Source of the DNA: Epiperipatus broadwayi
Taxonomy: Eukaryota; Onychophora; Udeonychophora; Euonychophora; Peripatidae
DNA: 64,000 nucleotides
Assembly (NCBI GenBank): GCA_028023455.1
Contig: JAQFVV010012498.1
Coordinates: 310,001-374,000, forward strand
Reading direction: 5' to 3'
Below, in pieces: positions 12,330 through 23,725 of this stretch. A program made the position numbers and the translations under genes. The notes beneath the pieces were generated by a model. The model was not told the origin of the DNA, did no database searches, and saw only the letters and a list, made by a program, of their open reading frames with translations. Positions within the stretch are counted from its first letter, which is position 1. The number at the start of each line of letters is the position of its first letter.

Positions 12330-12485
12330 ATCCTTATTCAATGCTTTCCTATCCTTATTTCCTGACTTGTTTCTAGTTGTGGCTTTCATCAATGATGAGT
12401 TTTGGTTCCAGATATAATGCACTTGGATTTTTGTATCTAATGCATGTTTCCTCCAGTAGCCATCATTTAATCCTTTTCTTATTAG
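12330..12485 (-). repeat. Hammerhead-type repeat family 1, partial
   Basis: Minus-strand fragment of the same family: AATCCTTATTCAATGC (the CCCTATCTAGTGCC position), the ribozyme part at 12,356-12,402, then GTATCTAATGCATGTTTCC and TCCAGTAGCCATCATTT, corresponding to the leader before the core. The ribozyme reads TTGATGA (C3 to U), helix II with one base lost, GAAAC, AA, GTC. Inactive. Confidence 0.6.
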
Positions 12486-12775
12486 CAAGCAATCAGGATG
12501 AAATAACAAAACCCTTTAATTTTAAAATTATAACAAAACCCTTTAATTTTTAAATCTAAGCCAGTTTGCTCCACAATTACAAAAATCTGAAACAAGTTCA
12601 ATGCTGTATCAGACAGTGAAATGTCCATGCATAAGATTGCTATAGCCAACAATTAGGCATAGCTAACTTTATTGAATTCGATGAATAAACAATGAGAGTT
12701 GGTCTATACTAGATTACCATCTCCTTGCATATACAACTAACACTTATATATTAGTTATTTTGAAATAATAACCCC

Positions 12776-12860
12776 CACTATAAATGCATCATATTTATTG
12801 TAAACGTTCTAATACATATAATAACACACTATAAATGTATCATATTTATTGTAAACGTAT
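12776..12860. repeat. Short tandem duplication, period 51 bp
   Basis: Two near-identical segments starting at 12,776 and 12,827, each reading CACTATAAATG, then a one-base difference, ATCATATTTATTGTAAACG. No coding content. The rest of 12,490-13,180 shows only AT-rich sequence and T runs. Confidence 0.7.
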
Positions 12861-13731
12861 ATGTATAAAGATTTCTGTATATATATATTTTGATAATTGT
12901 CAAAATGTTTTTTTTTTTTTTAAAATTATAAAATATTTTTTTGTGTGTGAAAAGAAACTTCTATTTAAAAGGTGGATTTAACTAATCTTTGTCTTTCTAT
13001 TTTTACTTTTTTTGGTATGGAATCAGGTAGAGTTTTTTTTTTTTAAATTAATTTGAAAATCAAATTACAAGTATGTTATCTAAAGAATGTGTGGGTAGTC
13101 TATTACTCCAATAAGGTATCTTGAAATTCCTAAAACGAGATTTTTGAAACATAATTTATAAAAAAATGTACTAAAAGTAAAATTTATCTGACGTAATAGC
13201 TCGAAGGGGGATGTAAGCAATTGCAACTTGTGGATGGACGGGGATATATATAACCTACCTGTGAGGTGAAGAGTATTAAAATTTTTTTTATTGGATTGGG
13301 AGAGCTACATGAATTTATATGTGGTGTAAGAGATTATTAATATTGAACTGACAGAGCTACAAGAACCTACTTGTAAGGTGTGGGAAAATTATTATTAGAC
13401 ATTTATTCTTTTGGCTCGATATTCTGTTGGATTGCTGAATATATATTTTTTTAATTCAAGAAGAAGTTGGATGCCTATAATTTTTTTTTTGTTTATGGGA
13501 CCTGCCAGTTATGAACAAACATAAACTTTTGTTGAATGTTTTTCCTCGAGGTTGGCGTAGATATTAATTAAAGCTACAAACACCCATATGATTTTGGAAA
13601 TCATATAACCATACGCAGTTCAGTGATTAATCAAAAAGGAAAGAAAAATATTTTGGATTGCCATTACTAAAATGACAACTGAGTTTCATCTACTTGCCCG
13701 GAAAACCATGGAGTAGAAAAAACCGTAGTAG

Positions 13732-13950
13732 TACACCCGCCAGTTCAGATATGTAGTCACCAAGATGGATGTGTTAGAGACTCAGTGTATCCTGATTGAA
13801 GGACTCTACAATGATGGCAAGGAATTAAAGTGAACATCAGCGTCCTTTCTGGTAGTTTAGATGGTCCACCCAGAAGTTTGAACCTGGAGAACAAGCACAT
13901 AGAGATGAGTACAACAACAAAAAAAAGAAATGTTTTTAATATTTTTTTTT
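13732..13950 (+). pseudogene. Unidentified coding remnant, two frames
   Basis: One frame (13,732-13,830) gives 33 codons including VVTKMDVLETQCILIEGLYN then DGKELK; after a one-base shift the next frame gives KVNISVLSGSLDGPPRSLNL then ENKHIEMSTTTKK. The two read as one protein with a single frameshift, and the region is distinctly richer in GC than its surroundings. I do not recognise the family. Position among transposons suggests a mobile-element protein. The stretch 13,180-13,700 upstream has similar composition but only short broken frames. Confidence 0.4.
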
Positions 13951-15024
13951 GGTTTATTGTTTGTATTTATATTTACTAACACATTATAAGATATAATCTT
14001 TTTTTGTTGTTGTATAAATATTGTAAAATAATATTGCTTATACATAGATCTCACTCAAATCCACTAAATATAGGATTATTATTTTCTTGTTCTTTTCCCT
14101 CATTTTAACCTTTACGTCTTAGTTAATTTTAATCATGGCAGCGTCATCTCACGTGGAGTGATCTATAGCCAGCCTATATATTTTTTATTTTATTTTTTTA
14201 TATAAAAAAATAATATATACTAAATTATTACTCTACGTACCCAAATGTAAAGCTGTATATATAATCTTAAGAGTTATATGAGCAAATGGGGAAAGTTCAA
14301 TGGGGTTAGATCTGTGTATAACTTATTTCATTATTTTTGGGAATTTATAAAAGGAAATATTCATTGTTTTGTACAGGGAAAAAGGAGTATAGACCACACC
14401 CATTAGCATCCATCTTTGACCATGTTGTATTTTATGGCAAGTAAGTTAACTTACGTATAAGTTAGAAAATGGATTTTGTTTGTTCTTTTGTTCATTTTAA
14501 TTTAAATGTAGATTTTGAATATAAGGATTTAAATATTCTTTAGAATAGTAAAATTGAAATAGAAAGCCGTATAATTAATTTATGACTCAATATTATAATG
14601 ATTAAATCTATATGTGGTGGAGGGAGAGTTTAGTTAAATAAACAATATTATCTCATACTTTATTTGTTTATCATATAATTTATTGTAGAATAAAAATAAT
14701 AAAATGCAATCACCTACTTGCGATATTTGCTTACCACGGCTATAAAAGGTTATAGAAATACTTACCCAAAGTACCTGAGATAGGGAATTATATTTGAGCT
14801 AGTCATCGGGATATTATATCGGGGAGTTGAATTATAATATACTTTTCACCCAGTTTTCCTTCATCCAAATAAAACGTATATCCAAGAACAGAAATTAAAT
14901 TCCTTTTTGCATACTCTCTCGACAGATAGGGAAGGGAAAATTATTTAACATTTTGCTTTCTTTTAATATGTTGGGGGTGGCGCTAAGAGTTGTCAAATTA
15001 GTACAATCTTTTAAAGGTATGTGA

Positions 15025-15300
15025 AGAGCGAGGGAAAATGTCTACTGGGTAAATAGATATTGGGGTGGAAGTCGTTTGTATTTAACCCCGGGTATTATCG
15101 AAGATTATTATCAAAATCCCATTTTAAAAATACAGACTTCATTTAATGCTCATGATGTACACAGATATATAGTATGATTTTTTTAAATGGATAAGGCGTA
15201 TGGGTTTTCGAACTGGTACAATACCTATGCATTTCAATGTTCTGCATTTGTAGTTAGGATTGTTATACCACCAACACAAATGACATGATCTTTGATTATA
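15025..15300 (+). pseudogene. Unidentified coding remnant
   Basis: An open stretch of 50 codons (15,025-15,174) reads NVYWVNRYWGGSRLYLTPGI, then EDYYQNPIL and NAHDVHRYIV, followed by a stop and a shift near 15,177 to KWIRRMGFRTGTIPMHFNVL. The rich mix of W, Y, G, R and H is unlike chance translation of AT-rich DNA. It may belong to the same element as the remnant at 13.7-13.95 kb. Family unknown. 14,000-15,020 between them holds no clear frame. Confidence 0.4.
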
Positions 15301-15359
15301 TATTAATTTTAAGTAGAACATCTACTTTTCCTATTCCACTTCTGTTATCATATATATAA

Positions 15360-15950
15360 GCTTAGGTAATTAATAGATGCAGAAGGTGTTAGAATTGGAA
15401 GAGGAAGAATAAATTTTCTATTTAAAATATATAAGCAGAAGTCAAGTAATATTTTATTGGTGTTACATCAATCTAAACCAAGAACTACAGATGTCTACAG
15501 TTATTAAGAAACTGAAGACATTAAAATACGTAGCTAATGAATTAATGTCATATATATATACATACACAAAATTATGCAAACCACTTGGCTTAGATTCAAA
15601 ACATTACATTATTCAAGGATGATAGCTTGAAAATAAAAAAAGAATAAATGATAGCTATTAGAGAAGCATTAGTTCCAAAAAATCCAGATGCAAATCCAAA
15701 ATTCCTAATCAATGAGAGCCATAAATTAGACATTAATCTGGTATATGGATGGCATAGCACTGGATAGGGATTCATTATGCATCACTATTTGGCATCTAAT
15801 GAATAATCAAACTTTCATTAAGTGGCAGAATTGGAATAAGAGATATTTTCTATTTAAATGTAATTGTAAGCAGAGTCATGAGATGTTTTGTTGGTATTAT
15901 TTTTAATGATCAAATGTTTTAATGTAGTCATACATTAAGACACTTTATTG
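15360..15950 (+). repeat. Diverged hammerhead-family repeat, two units
   Basis: Two diverged segments, starting near 15,385 and 15,822, share AGAATTGGAA, TTTTCTATTTAAA and AAGCAGA..TCA..A. Between them, 15,665-15,790 matches family 1 in order: AATCCAGATG, CAATGAGAGCCATAAATTAG where the hammerhead core should be, then TCTGGTATATGGATG and CACTGGATAGGGATT. The catalytic core is destroyed. Period about 437 bp, close to the 449 bp seen at 43.0-43.5 kb. Confidence 0.5.
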
Positions 15951-17338
15951 TCACTTTACCAACTCTACAGAATGATACACAATATCCATACATAATGATA
16001 AAGATGATAAATGTTATTTTATACAAAAATCTTTTAATTGTACTCCTTCGGTAATTCTAAATTTCCTTGAAAAATGCAATTATATGACTTATTTAAGAAA
16101 ATAAATTTACACAAGATTTTTTTATTGTTGATTTAAAATAATGATTACTTTTTTGTTTTAATAGTTCAGTATAGACACGTTCAATTATTCAACGAATTGA
16201 AGGCAACAGATTAAGATTTAAAAATTAATGTAATAATAATTTAGAAAATTTATTTTGATGAAAATTTTTTAAAAAAATCAAGATATATTTAGAAAATTAA
16301 TTATGAGACTGAAATTATTTATTATTTAAAAGTTATTTTGCATAATCATTTTTCATTATAACTTTAATGTTTTAAAATTTTGATAATAGAAAAATATTAA
16401 ATATGCTCCTTCCTGTGTACTTCTGGAAAAAAAAAATAGATGGACTCTTTTTAAACTTATTTAAAAAAATTGAGAAAAAAATCTTAAAACGATGATAAAG
16501 GCACATAAAAAATTTAAGTCTCTATAAAAAAAATTAAGACTCAAACTAGTATACTATTTTTTTTGCCTTTAAAGAAGAGGGATAACTGTGCAAATCAATC
16601 AATCATTAAAAATTTTATTTTAACATTTAATTATTTACAGTTATTGCAAAGAGGCATTTACACCAATAAGATGTATAAGACTCAATGAGTGAAATATTCA
16701 CTATTTGATAACATAAAATTGTACTGTACTCTTCTTTATTTGGATATTTTTTCAAAATTTCTTTAAATTTTTTATAGAAAAACTTGTTGAGTATTAAATA
16801 ATATAAATTAATTGATAATCATGATTCTATATATAGAAGAATAAGTAAAATTATAATTTTTAATATTTCCCAAAGTAGCATTTTATTTTAATGATACAAT
16901 TAATATTAAATTTTTAAAATGCAATGGTAATAAGAATTTTTTCTGAGGATATAGAGAGATAGAAATCCAAGTACCAATACAAAATTTATAAGATAAAAAA
17001 TAATTCTAAAACTATTTTTACTACTGATAAAATATTAATTATATTAAAATAAAATAAAAGAATCAAGCAGCTTTGATTAGCTTACTATATTTCTCCATAG
17101 AAAAATAGACTTTCATGAACAGACATATCCATTTATTGATGAATAATTGCAAAGCTATTTGAGTTGTCTATATGCTGAGAAAAAGCTTGTTTGAAAATGT
17201 TTGGCTAAACAAAATTTTTTTTCAAAATATATGGATTTAAATCCAGAATAAAGGTGGATGCAATAATCATTTTATTATAATAAAGCCCTTCAATTTGTTA
17301 TATAAATATATACAGATATACATTTAAGAAGTACTTAC
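15951..17338. other. Intronic AT-rich sequence, nothing recognised
   Basis: No reading frame, repeat ends or RNA gene were recognised. The interval lies just downstream of the FERM exon on the minus strand, so it should be the next intron of that gene; no splice-site-bounded FERM sequence was seen. Confidence 0.6.
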
Positions 17339-17418
17339 TCTACATAATCTCCATGTGTTGCCTGCAACACATGTGCGGCTAGTTCAAAGGCAGTCTCACT
17401 ATCACATTCCACCTTGCC
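17339..17418 (-). CDS. FERM-domain exon, FRMD4-like (downstream exon)
   Basis: An 80-nt exon on the minus strand: acceptor AG at 17,419-17,420 after an AT-rich pyrimidine tract, donor GTAAGT at 17,333-17,338. It reads GKVECDSETAFELAAHVL then QATHGDYV, with two bases left over for the next codon. It begins in phase 0, exactly the phase in which the exon at 61,194-61,278 ends. The joined peptide continues the FERM F2 lobe without a gap: helix, KG(K/E).E.DSE...ELA..(V/I)LQ...GDY. It is therefore likely to be the next exon of the same FRMD4-like gene. The next FERM exon should lie further left on the minus strand; I did not find one between 1 and 17,338. Local base composition is clearly more GC-rich than the surrounding intron. 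Confidence 0.78.
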
Positions 17419-18519
17419 CTAAAATGAAAATATAAATATATACAAAGGGTATTCCCATAAATACAAAGATAATAAATAAATAAAAAATTATTATTGATTT
17501 TATTAAAGAATAAAAAAATGATATGTTCTTTTATACAGAGATAATTTTACTTGATGTTTTTAATAATAATAATAAAAAAATCAGCATATAATTTTAGCTT
17601 TAATGACATCTTTCTTTCAACTCCAAAAGCCACAGTGTAAGGAACCATAACAATATTGCTAGAAATCGAAAACCAATTTTTTAATTAATTAGCTTTCTAT
17701 GAGAGAAGAATCTCTACTCAAAGACACTGTTTATAAAAAATCCAAACACTCTATAAGATTTTCAAAGCTAAGACAATCAAACTGTATAGCTGTGCTATAT
17801 ATATTATAACATACTCTGTGCCTGTTACATATCAGTAAACTTGCTTTAAAAAAAAAATAAACAAAAAAAAACTTTACTTAGGGTTAGTAATTACGGTACA
17901 TGATTAACGAAAACATTTACAAAAACATTCGGTTAGTAATTTTTCAAAAAGACTATATACAAAAAAAAATGTTGACTATCGTTTTCCTAAGGACCATTTA
18001 CGTTCACCTCCTCCCACAAGAGCACAAGAGTTCTATTTTTTTATACATTTTATTTTTACACACGGTATGACAAGCAAATTTTATAAATTATTTATTTAAG
18101 AAGGTTGCAATAAGGTAAATATGTTTTAAGAAATAATGGGTTTATACGTGTATATTTGCAGCACAATTATAAATACCACCAACTTATTTATGACTGATTG
18201 AAATGCATACATAGGGTTACACTGATGTAATTCCCAAAGGTACCCCATTTACGATCATAAACTTACGTGGCTGTGCGCGCCTATACACGTTAAAGCATAA
18301 TATATTAACAAACAAAAAAACATATTAATTGCAACCTTTTGACTTTCTTTTTAACAAAATACAATTTAAAATTATTTATACTTTCTTGTGTTTAATATAT
18401 GTGCAATTTCTTTCTGGCAGCGCTTTTATAAGATTTAAAGTGTACGACTTATGTAAACAGATAAAAATATTTCATTTTGAAAAAATTTGTTCAAGGTATA
18501 CGTGGTTTATTAAACATCG

Positions 18520-18537
18520 GTCCCAGTTGGGAGACCA
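18520..18537 (-). other. Candidate primer-binding site
   Basis: Two bases inside the LTR end, the minus strand reads TGGTCTCCCAACTGGGAC. It starts with TGG, as expected for pairing with a tRNA CCA end. I could not name the tRNA, and the plus strand also resembles a tRNA D-arm (CAGTTGGGAGA), so chance is possible. Confidence 0.4.
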
Positions 18538-18539
18538 AT

Positions 18540-20713
18540 TATAACGATCCGGATTTAGAGCTTAACGTAATCTGCACTACAGGGCGCCATCTAGGCATTT
18601 GAACCTAGAAAAATTTATAAAGTAGGCAGATACGTAAGTCAAAAAAAAAAATTTTTTTTATTTTATATATTTTTGATATCTGGTCATTAGCCCATTGTCA
18701 CTAGCTCAGTGGAACAGCAGAGATTTATATTTATATTAAATTCCTATCTAAGATATATAAAAAAAGGAATAAAATAAGCCACTGCCAGTAATTAACATAC
18801 AAACATTTATTTACGCACATATATATAAAATTTAACATTATTATTCTAGCATGTTTACTTTAACATTTAACATTATTTTTAACTTTTATTTTAGATTTTA
18901 ATTTACATTTTAATTTTTATACTATTGTAAGTTCGCACAGATGGGTTTATAAAAGTTTGTTTTAAAATGTTGAGTATAGATCGGTTACATAGATTACACG
19001 GTTAAAAAACATTTCAAAATAAACATAAACGATCAAAATACAAAATCATTGATACTGTCAATTGCATAGGGAATACAAGAAACCCACTGGTATTCATCAT
19101 AAGATACCGCAGTGACACCAATAACTTAAAAGACATCCGAATAAATACATTTTAGATACTCACCGTAAGGTATCATTATTTACCGAATGTCTATATATTT
19201 TGATCAAATATGAAAACCAAAAACATAATTAACCGATAATGAATCCATGCAACTTCCATACCCAACTTAAATTTAATGCATTTTTATTTAGAGTGTCGAG
19301 TATGAATAGACTATACAGATTTGCATTTGAAAGAAAATATTCTATCCTTATTTAACCTTAGGCCAAAAGTTCGCAGTCAAACTAACGTCAATTCATCTGA
19401 TATATTGATCCATTCAATGTAATAAGAAATACGGCAGCACAAAAGGTTAAGAGAAGAAATTGTCTCTCGTCAGATAGGAATACTACATCTATCTGACAAG
19501 AAGAGCAATATAAAAAAAACTCCATAGGAAAGAACTGCGGTCATTTTGCCGACTTACAAATCGCATTCCATAGGCCAAGAAGGAAGTGTGCGGCATATAA
19601 AGTGATTCTGCCCGTAGCGAACCTCATACTATATCTACTAATTACACCAATATATCCAATCCATTGACCCAATTCAACTACAAAACAAATAACCTAAGAT
19701 TACCCTCCCCTAATATAACTTTACAAATCTATATAGCCATTCACGCCCGACTTAAGTTTAACATTTATATAATTTAATTTATCGCAAAACAAAAATCATA
19801 AATAAAACTTAAAGAACAAAAAAAATTAAATGGAAATGATTTTACAAAAAAGAAATACATCAAATAAAATTATAACTAATTAATAAATAATTTAGTTTGG
19901 TCAGATAGGAATCTATTTCTATTTTTTTTTAAAATATGGAGAAAGTTTATATTTTAAAGTTCTTAATGTTTTCAAATGTTCATTAACTATATATTTCTTA
20001 CTGTTTGAAAAATGTCCGTAGTCTGATTTTTTTGTAATGGAAGGTGTTAATTCCCACGAAGACCAAGGAGATCGGTGTGCAGTTAACCGTTGGACCTTTA
20101 TGGTCGATGGTATTCTTCCGGACCTTGATGTCCTGTGGTCCGCAATATTGGAAAACGATGTTTCATTTTTTTTGAACAACTGAAGGAATTGAAAGTGCGT
20201 CTTTCAATCCATTCTCCTCCAACCCTCTCCAACTTAACACATATCTGTCATCTTGTAATAACTAACTAATAATTTTCAAACTTTTCCTTTTATATTAATT
20301 TTAAGGATTCAATTGACATTACATCATCGATGTGATGGTCCTTTCGCTGAGGTCCGATTCCATTGTTTTTCTCTCCTATCTGACCGTTGCTTATATATTT
20401 AAATGCCCAAGGCTAGTTTATATTTAACTAATTAAAACAATCCTTACCATTTTCTGATTAATTAATGTGTTTTCCAAACTTAAAGATATATTTTTATCTT
20501 TAAATCTTTTTGTTGAAAGATTTTTCTATTTTTAATAAAGTTTTATTTTAATAATTTTTTTTTTATCTGTGCGATTTTATATATATACGAGTTTAAGATG
20601 ATTTTTTAATTTTCCAATTTTTAATTCTTAAAAAGGAAGTTTTATTTGCGAACTTTTATTCTTTTCATGTTTACTAATAAAAAAACAATGTAACGTACTC
20701 TGTGCCCATTACA
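18540..20713 (-). repeat. Long terminal repeat, copy 1 (2,174 bp)
   Basis: Alignable end to end, in inverted orientation, with the repeats at 35,239-37,406 and 58,318-60,457. Shared landmarks (plus strand here) are GCCATCTAGGCATTTGAACC, TAAGTTCGCACAGATGGG, CTTACCGTAAG-type TACCTTA motifs, AGGTTAAGAGAAGAAATTG, and CTGTGCCCATTACA at the right end. It begins TGTAATG and ends CGTTATA in its own orientation. Short ORFs inside do not recur in the other copies and are not genes. Confidence 0.75.
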
Positions 20714-21300
20714 ATATATATATATGAGAATAACATTAAGACCCTGAAAATAAATTTAACATATTGAATAAATATTTGATACTGAAATAAAATATTAACT
20801 ATTGTGGCATCTTTACATTATCCACACATATATATATAACATTTAAATACATGTATATTTTCTATACTAAACTTAATGTAATTATAAGAGGCTTGAATTC
20901 ACACTTTCAAACTCCTTACAGCTGTCTAATCTGCCTTATACAACTGATACACATAACCTACAATATACATATTTCGTGCTAAACTAGCATTCATAAGTTG
21001 GTCCAGATCACCATCTCCCACACATATATACAATCAGTACTCAAATTCCATTAAGACAGCAAATCATCAAACTTTAATGAGCAATTTTCTCCACTCTCCA
21101 ACTCTTCAGCCATCAATATCAATGAAAGTTGAAGTATGGAATGCTCAAAATTCTTGTTGATGCCAATATTATTGTCATACCTATGTTGACCTTAAGTCAA
21201 TCTGACCCCTCACACGTAGGACCATAATATGTCCATTTAAATATAGAGAGAAGGAATAGGGAGAATACAGGCTGAATATGTAATATTTAAATACATGTAT
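20714..21300. other. Intronic sequence, nothing recognised
   Basis: AT-rich sequence with several TATATA runs between the LTR element and Penelope-like element B. No frame or repeat boundary was seen. Confidence 0.5.
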
Positions 21301-21454
21301 ATTTTTGTATTTTTATACTGGACTATTTCCATCATCTAATATGCGTATTGAATGTCTTTAGAAAAATTTAACTTTATTTAAATATTCCAAATACATTCAA
21401 CTGTTAGTATTAGCACATCAAACAGGTTAGTATGTGCACAACATTTCTTCAGGT

Positions 21455-21565
21455 GTGGTTGGCCTGACCATTGACAGTACTAGCATGGGATTCAAACCTG
21501 GGTCCTTAGATTCTTGATTATTGAATTTTAAGGTAACACTCTAACCAACTGAGCCATACTGCCAA
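21455..21565 (-). repeat. tRNA-like segment in the left arm of Penelope B
   Basis: Inverted counterpart of the right-arm segment: minus strand reads GGCTCAGTTGGTTAGAGTG and, 45 bases on, GGTTTGAATCCC. Same position relative to the nuclease C terminus, followed by CTGAAGA; here about 20 bases of the following hairpin are missing. Confidence 0.65.
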
Positions 21566-21639
21566 AGGCAAGTCAATAGAAATTTCATATACTTATCTAT
21601 GAGGTTCCTCCTGACTTCTCCACTTTTTCCTAAGAGCAA

Positions 21640-23190
21640 AGTTGATTAGTGGTTTCCATACATTATGTATAATCACACTAAGTTAACTTATGGGATTTTT
21701 TGCCATTGTCTTGTGAGCAGCTTCTTTAAATTTTCTTCTTTGTACCTTTTCTTCTCTATCCAATATTTTTGTATTTTCCCAATTGAACATATGTTCATTG
21801 ATACATACATGGTCTGCTACCTTAGACGCATCTGTTTTCTCTATTCTAATCATCTTATGTTCTTGCAAGCATTTTTCAATGGGATGAATGGTCTCACCAA
21901 TATAGGTTGCTCCACATTCACATGGTATTAAATAGATACAGTTTTTCTTTTCAGCATTTCAAGTTTAGGCTTTGTAGATGTTAGAATTCCTCATAGTGTG
22001 GTATGGCTCTAGAAAGCTGTTCGGATGTTATACTGATTGCAGATTTTCCTCAATTTGTCTGCAATTTTTGGTATATATGGGTACACTACAATACCAATAA
22101 TTGTTTTTTTCTTTTAATGATTCTTTTTGTTGTCTATTTGTAGTTTTCTTAATAACAGATGATGAATAATCATTTTTCATAAGTTTGTTCTATATAAATC
22201 TTTTCTTTTTCAATTCACTGGTTTCTGAACAAACTTTTTTTGTTCTGTTTCATAATAATAGTATAATCCATGTCTTGTGTTTCTGGTGTGATTGCATATA
22301 TAGGCTAAGTATTTTCCTGTATGTGTGGGTTTTTGGTAAATTGTAGTTTTGATTTTGCCATGAGGGAGTATTGTCGCAAGAATATCTAAGAATGCCAATT
22401 TTTATTCTTGTAATGATTCTATTGTAAATTTAATTGAAGGGGATATGCTGTTGATGTGTTTCCAGAAACTTTGTAGCAGTGCTTCACCATGTGGCCATAC
22501 AACAAATGCATCATCTACATAGCAAAGCCAAACTTTAGGTGGATATGGAATAGTTTTTATGGCTGTGGTTTCAAGTTCTTCCATGTAAATATTGCCAATC
22601 AGGGGTGACAATGGTGAGCCCATAGCCATTTCTTGATTTTGTTGGAAGAATTCTGTGTTATATTGAAAGTAGGTTGATTTTATGCAGAATGTTAATAGTT
22701 CCATTATCCCATGTAAATATTGCCAATCAGTGGTGACAATGGTGAGCCCATAGTCATTCCTTGATTTTGTTGGAAGAATTCTGTGTTATATTGAAAGTAA
22801 GTTGGTTTTATGCAGAATGTTAATAATTCCATTATCCTATCAATAAGAAGAGTTATTCTAGTTTGTAAGCTATCATCACCATTTAATTTTTTCCTTACAA
22901 TAGACAATGCTTCTTCACATGGTACATTTGTGAATAAACTTTCCACATCAAAACTTACCAGTAATTCAGTTCTTTCAATTTGTATGTTTTTGATTAATTC
23001 TACAAAGTGTCTAAAATCCCTGGCAAGGATTGGGTCTTGTATGCCAAAGCACTTAGAACTCTGAGAAGAAATCTTGACAAATTTTGGCAAGACGAATTTC
23101 TAAAACTAATAATAAGTCTTATTGAAAAATGATCCTTATGGATTTTAAGTAGATCATAAAGATGAGAAATTTTGCTGAAATACAATGTTA
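21640..23190 (-). pseudogene. Penelope-like RT / GIY-YIG nuclease, broken
   Basis: In order: HLYDLLKIHKDHFSIRLIIS (RT region with the K-I-H-K and RPI-like positions; 23,000-23,185), LVSFDVESLFTNVPCEEAL (motif A; 22,704-23,090), GMTMGSPLSPLIGNIYM (motif B), a second copy of motif B due to a 128-bp duplication, VWLCYVDDAFVVWP (catalytic YVDD; 22,402-22,704), FLDILATILPHGKIKTTIYQ and KPTHTGKYL (thumb; 22,210-22,398), then the nuclease CIYLIPCECGATYIGET (about 21,890-21,945) and VADHVCINEHMFNWENTKIL then DREEKVQRRKFKEA (21,683-21,868). The N-terminal RT domain is missing and frames are shifted repeatedly, so it is inactive. Confidence 0.82.
22581..22836 (-). repeat. 128-bp tandem duplication inside the RT
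   Basis: Two direct copies (22,581-22,708 and 22,709-22,836), differing at only a few bases, both encode the stretch ELLTFCIK, YNTEFFQQNQ and MGSPLSPLIGNIYM, RT motif B. As 128 is not a multiple of three, the duplication itself shifts the frame between motif A and the YVDD box. Confidence 0.85.
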
Positions 23191-23451
23191 TTTTACTTTT
23201 TTTCTACCTGTGATGCTTTCTGAAAACATATATGCACCAATGAACATAAGTTTAATTGGGAAAATAAAAAAATTATGGATAGAAAAGAAAAAATACAAAA
23301 AAGAAAATTTAAAGAAGCTGCTCACATGACAATGGAAAACAATCCCATAAGTCAATCTATTGCAACTATACATAATGTATGGAAACCACTAATTAACTTT
23401 GCTCTTAAGAAAAGTGAAAAAAGTATAAGAAATTTCTACTGATTGTTGCCT

Positions 23452-23545
23452 TTGGCAGGATGGCTCAGTTGGTTAGAGTGTTACCTTAAAAATTCAATAC
23501 TCAAGAGATTCAGGTTCAATTCCCATGTTAGTACTGTCACTGATC
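23452..23545 (+). repeat. tRNA-like segment in the right arm of Penelope B
   Basis: It contains an A box (TGGCTCAGTTGGTTAGAGTG) and a B box (GGTTCAATTCC) at tRNA-like spacing, so it could act as a pol III promoter. The acceptor stem does not close, so it is not a tRNA gene. It directly follows the stop of the nuclease remnant. Confidence 0.65.
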
Positions 23546-23558
23546 AGGCCAGCAATAC

Positions 23559-23615
23559 CTGAAGAAGAGGGAAGAATAATAGCTCTTGAAACATTGGGCA
23601 TATACTAACATGTGT
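23559..23615 (+). ncRNA. Hammerhead-like motif in Penelope B arm
   Basis: CTGAAGA (23,559-23,565), a 5-bp stem made by AAGAG and CTCTT (23,565-23,569 with 23,583-23,587), then GAAAC (23,588-23,592) and a possible helix III, ACAT with ATGT. Order and spacing follow the hammerhead, but the stem uses core A9 and the residue at the cleavage position is G, so activity is doubtful. Confidence 0.4.
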
Positions 23616-23725
23616 GCTATTACTAACAGTTGAATGTATTTGGAATATTTGAATAAAATTAATTTTTTCTAACAACATTCAATATTCATATTAGATGATG
23701 GAAATAGTCCAACATATAAATACAA

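Larger units (their letters stand above)
17805..20713 (-). mobile_element. LTR retroelement with one full LTR, internally deleted
   Basis: On the minus strand: a full 2,174-bp LTR (20,713 to 18,540), a possible primer-binding site (18,537 to 18,520), about 690 bp of internal sequence (18,519 to 17,830) with no gag or pol frame, then 25 bp matching the start of the LTR (17,829 to 17,805). This is the remains of a two-LTR element that lost nearly all internal and 3' LTR sequence, or a nonautonomous derivative. Flanks on both sides are AT dinucleotide runs, so target-site duplication cannot be judged. Confidence 0.65.
21300..23725 (-). mobile_element. Penelope-like element B with inverted ends
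   Basis: A second, unrelated Penelope-like element. Coding remnants run on the minus strand from about 23,185 to 21,640. The left 570 bp (21,300-21,870) and the right 535 bp (23,190-23,725) are inverted copies of each other: each contains the nuclease C terminus, a tRNA-like segment, a CTGAAGA motif and an AT-rich tail ending in GGACTATTTCCATCATCTAA (minus sense). So an inverted copy of the 3' end lies in front of the 5' end, a structure known from Penelope-like pseudo-LTRs. Confidence 0.78.

Noticed and set aside
19919-20179. 86-codon minus-strand ORF
   Set aside because: It lies within an LTR and is not preserved in the two other copies.
23452-23545. A functional tRNA gene
   Set aside because: A and B boxes are present but the acceptor stem does not close and no proper anticodon stem-loop forms; it is a tRNA-like module of the retroelement.
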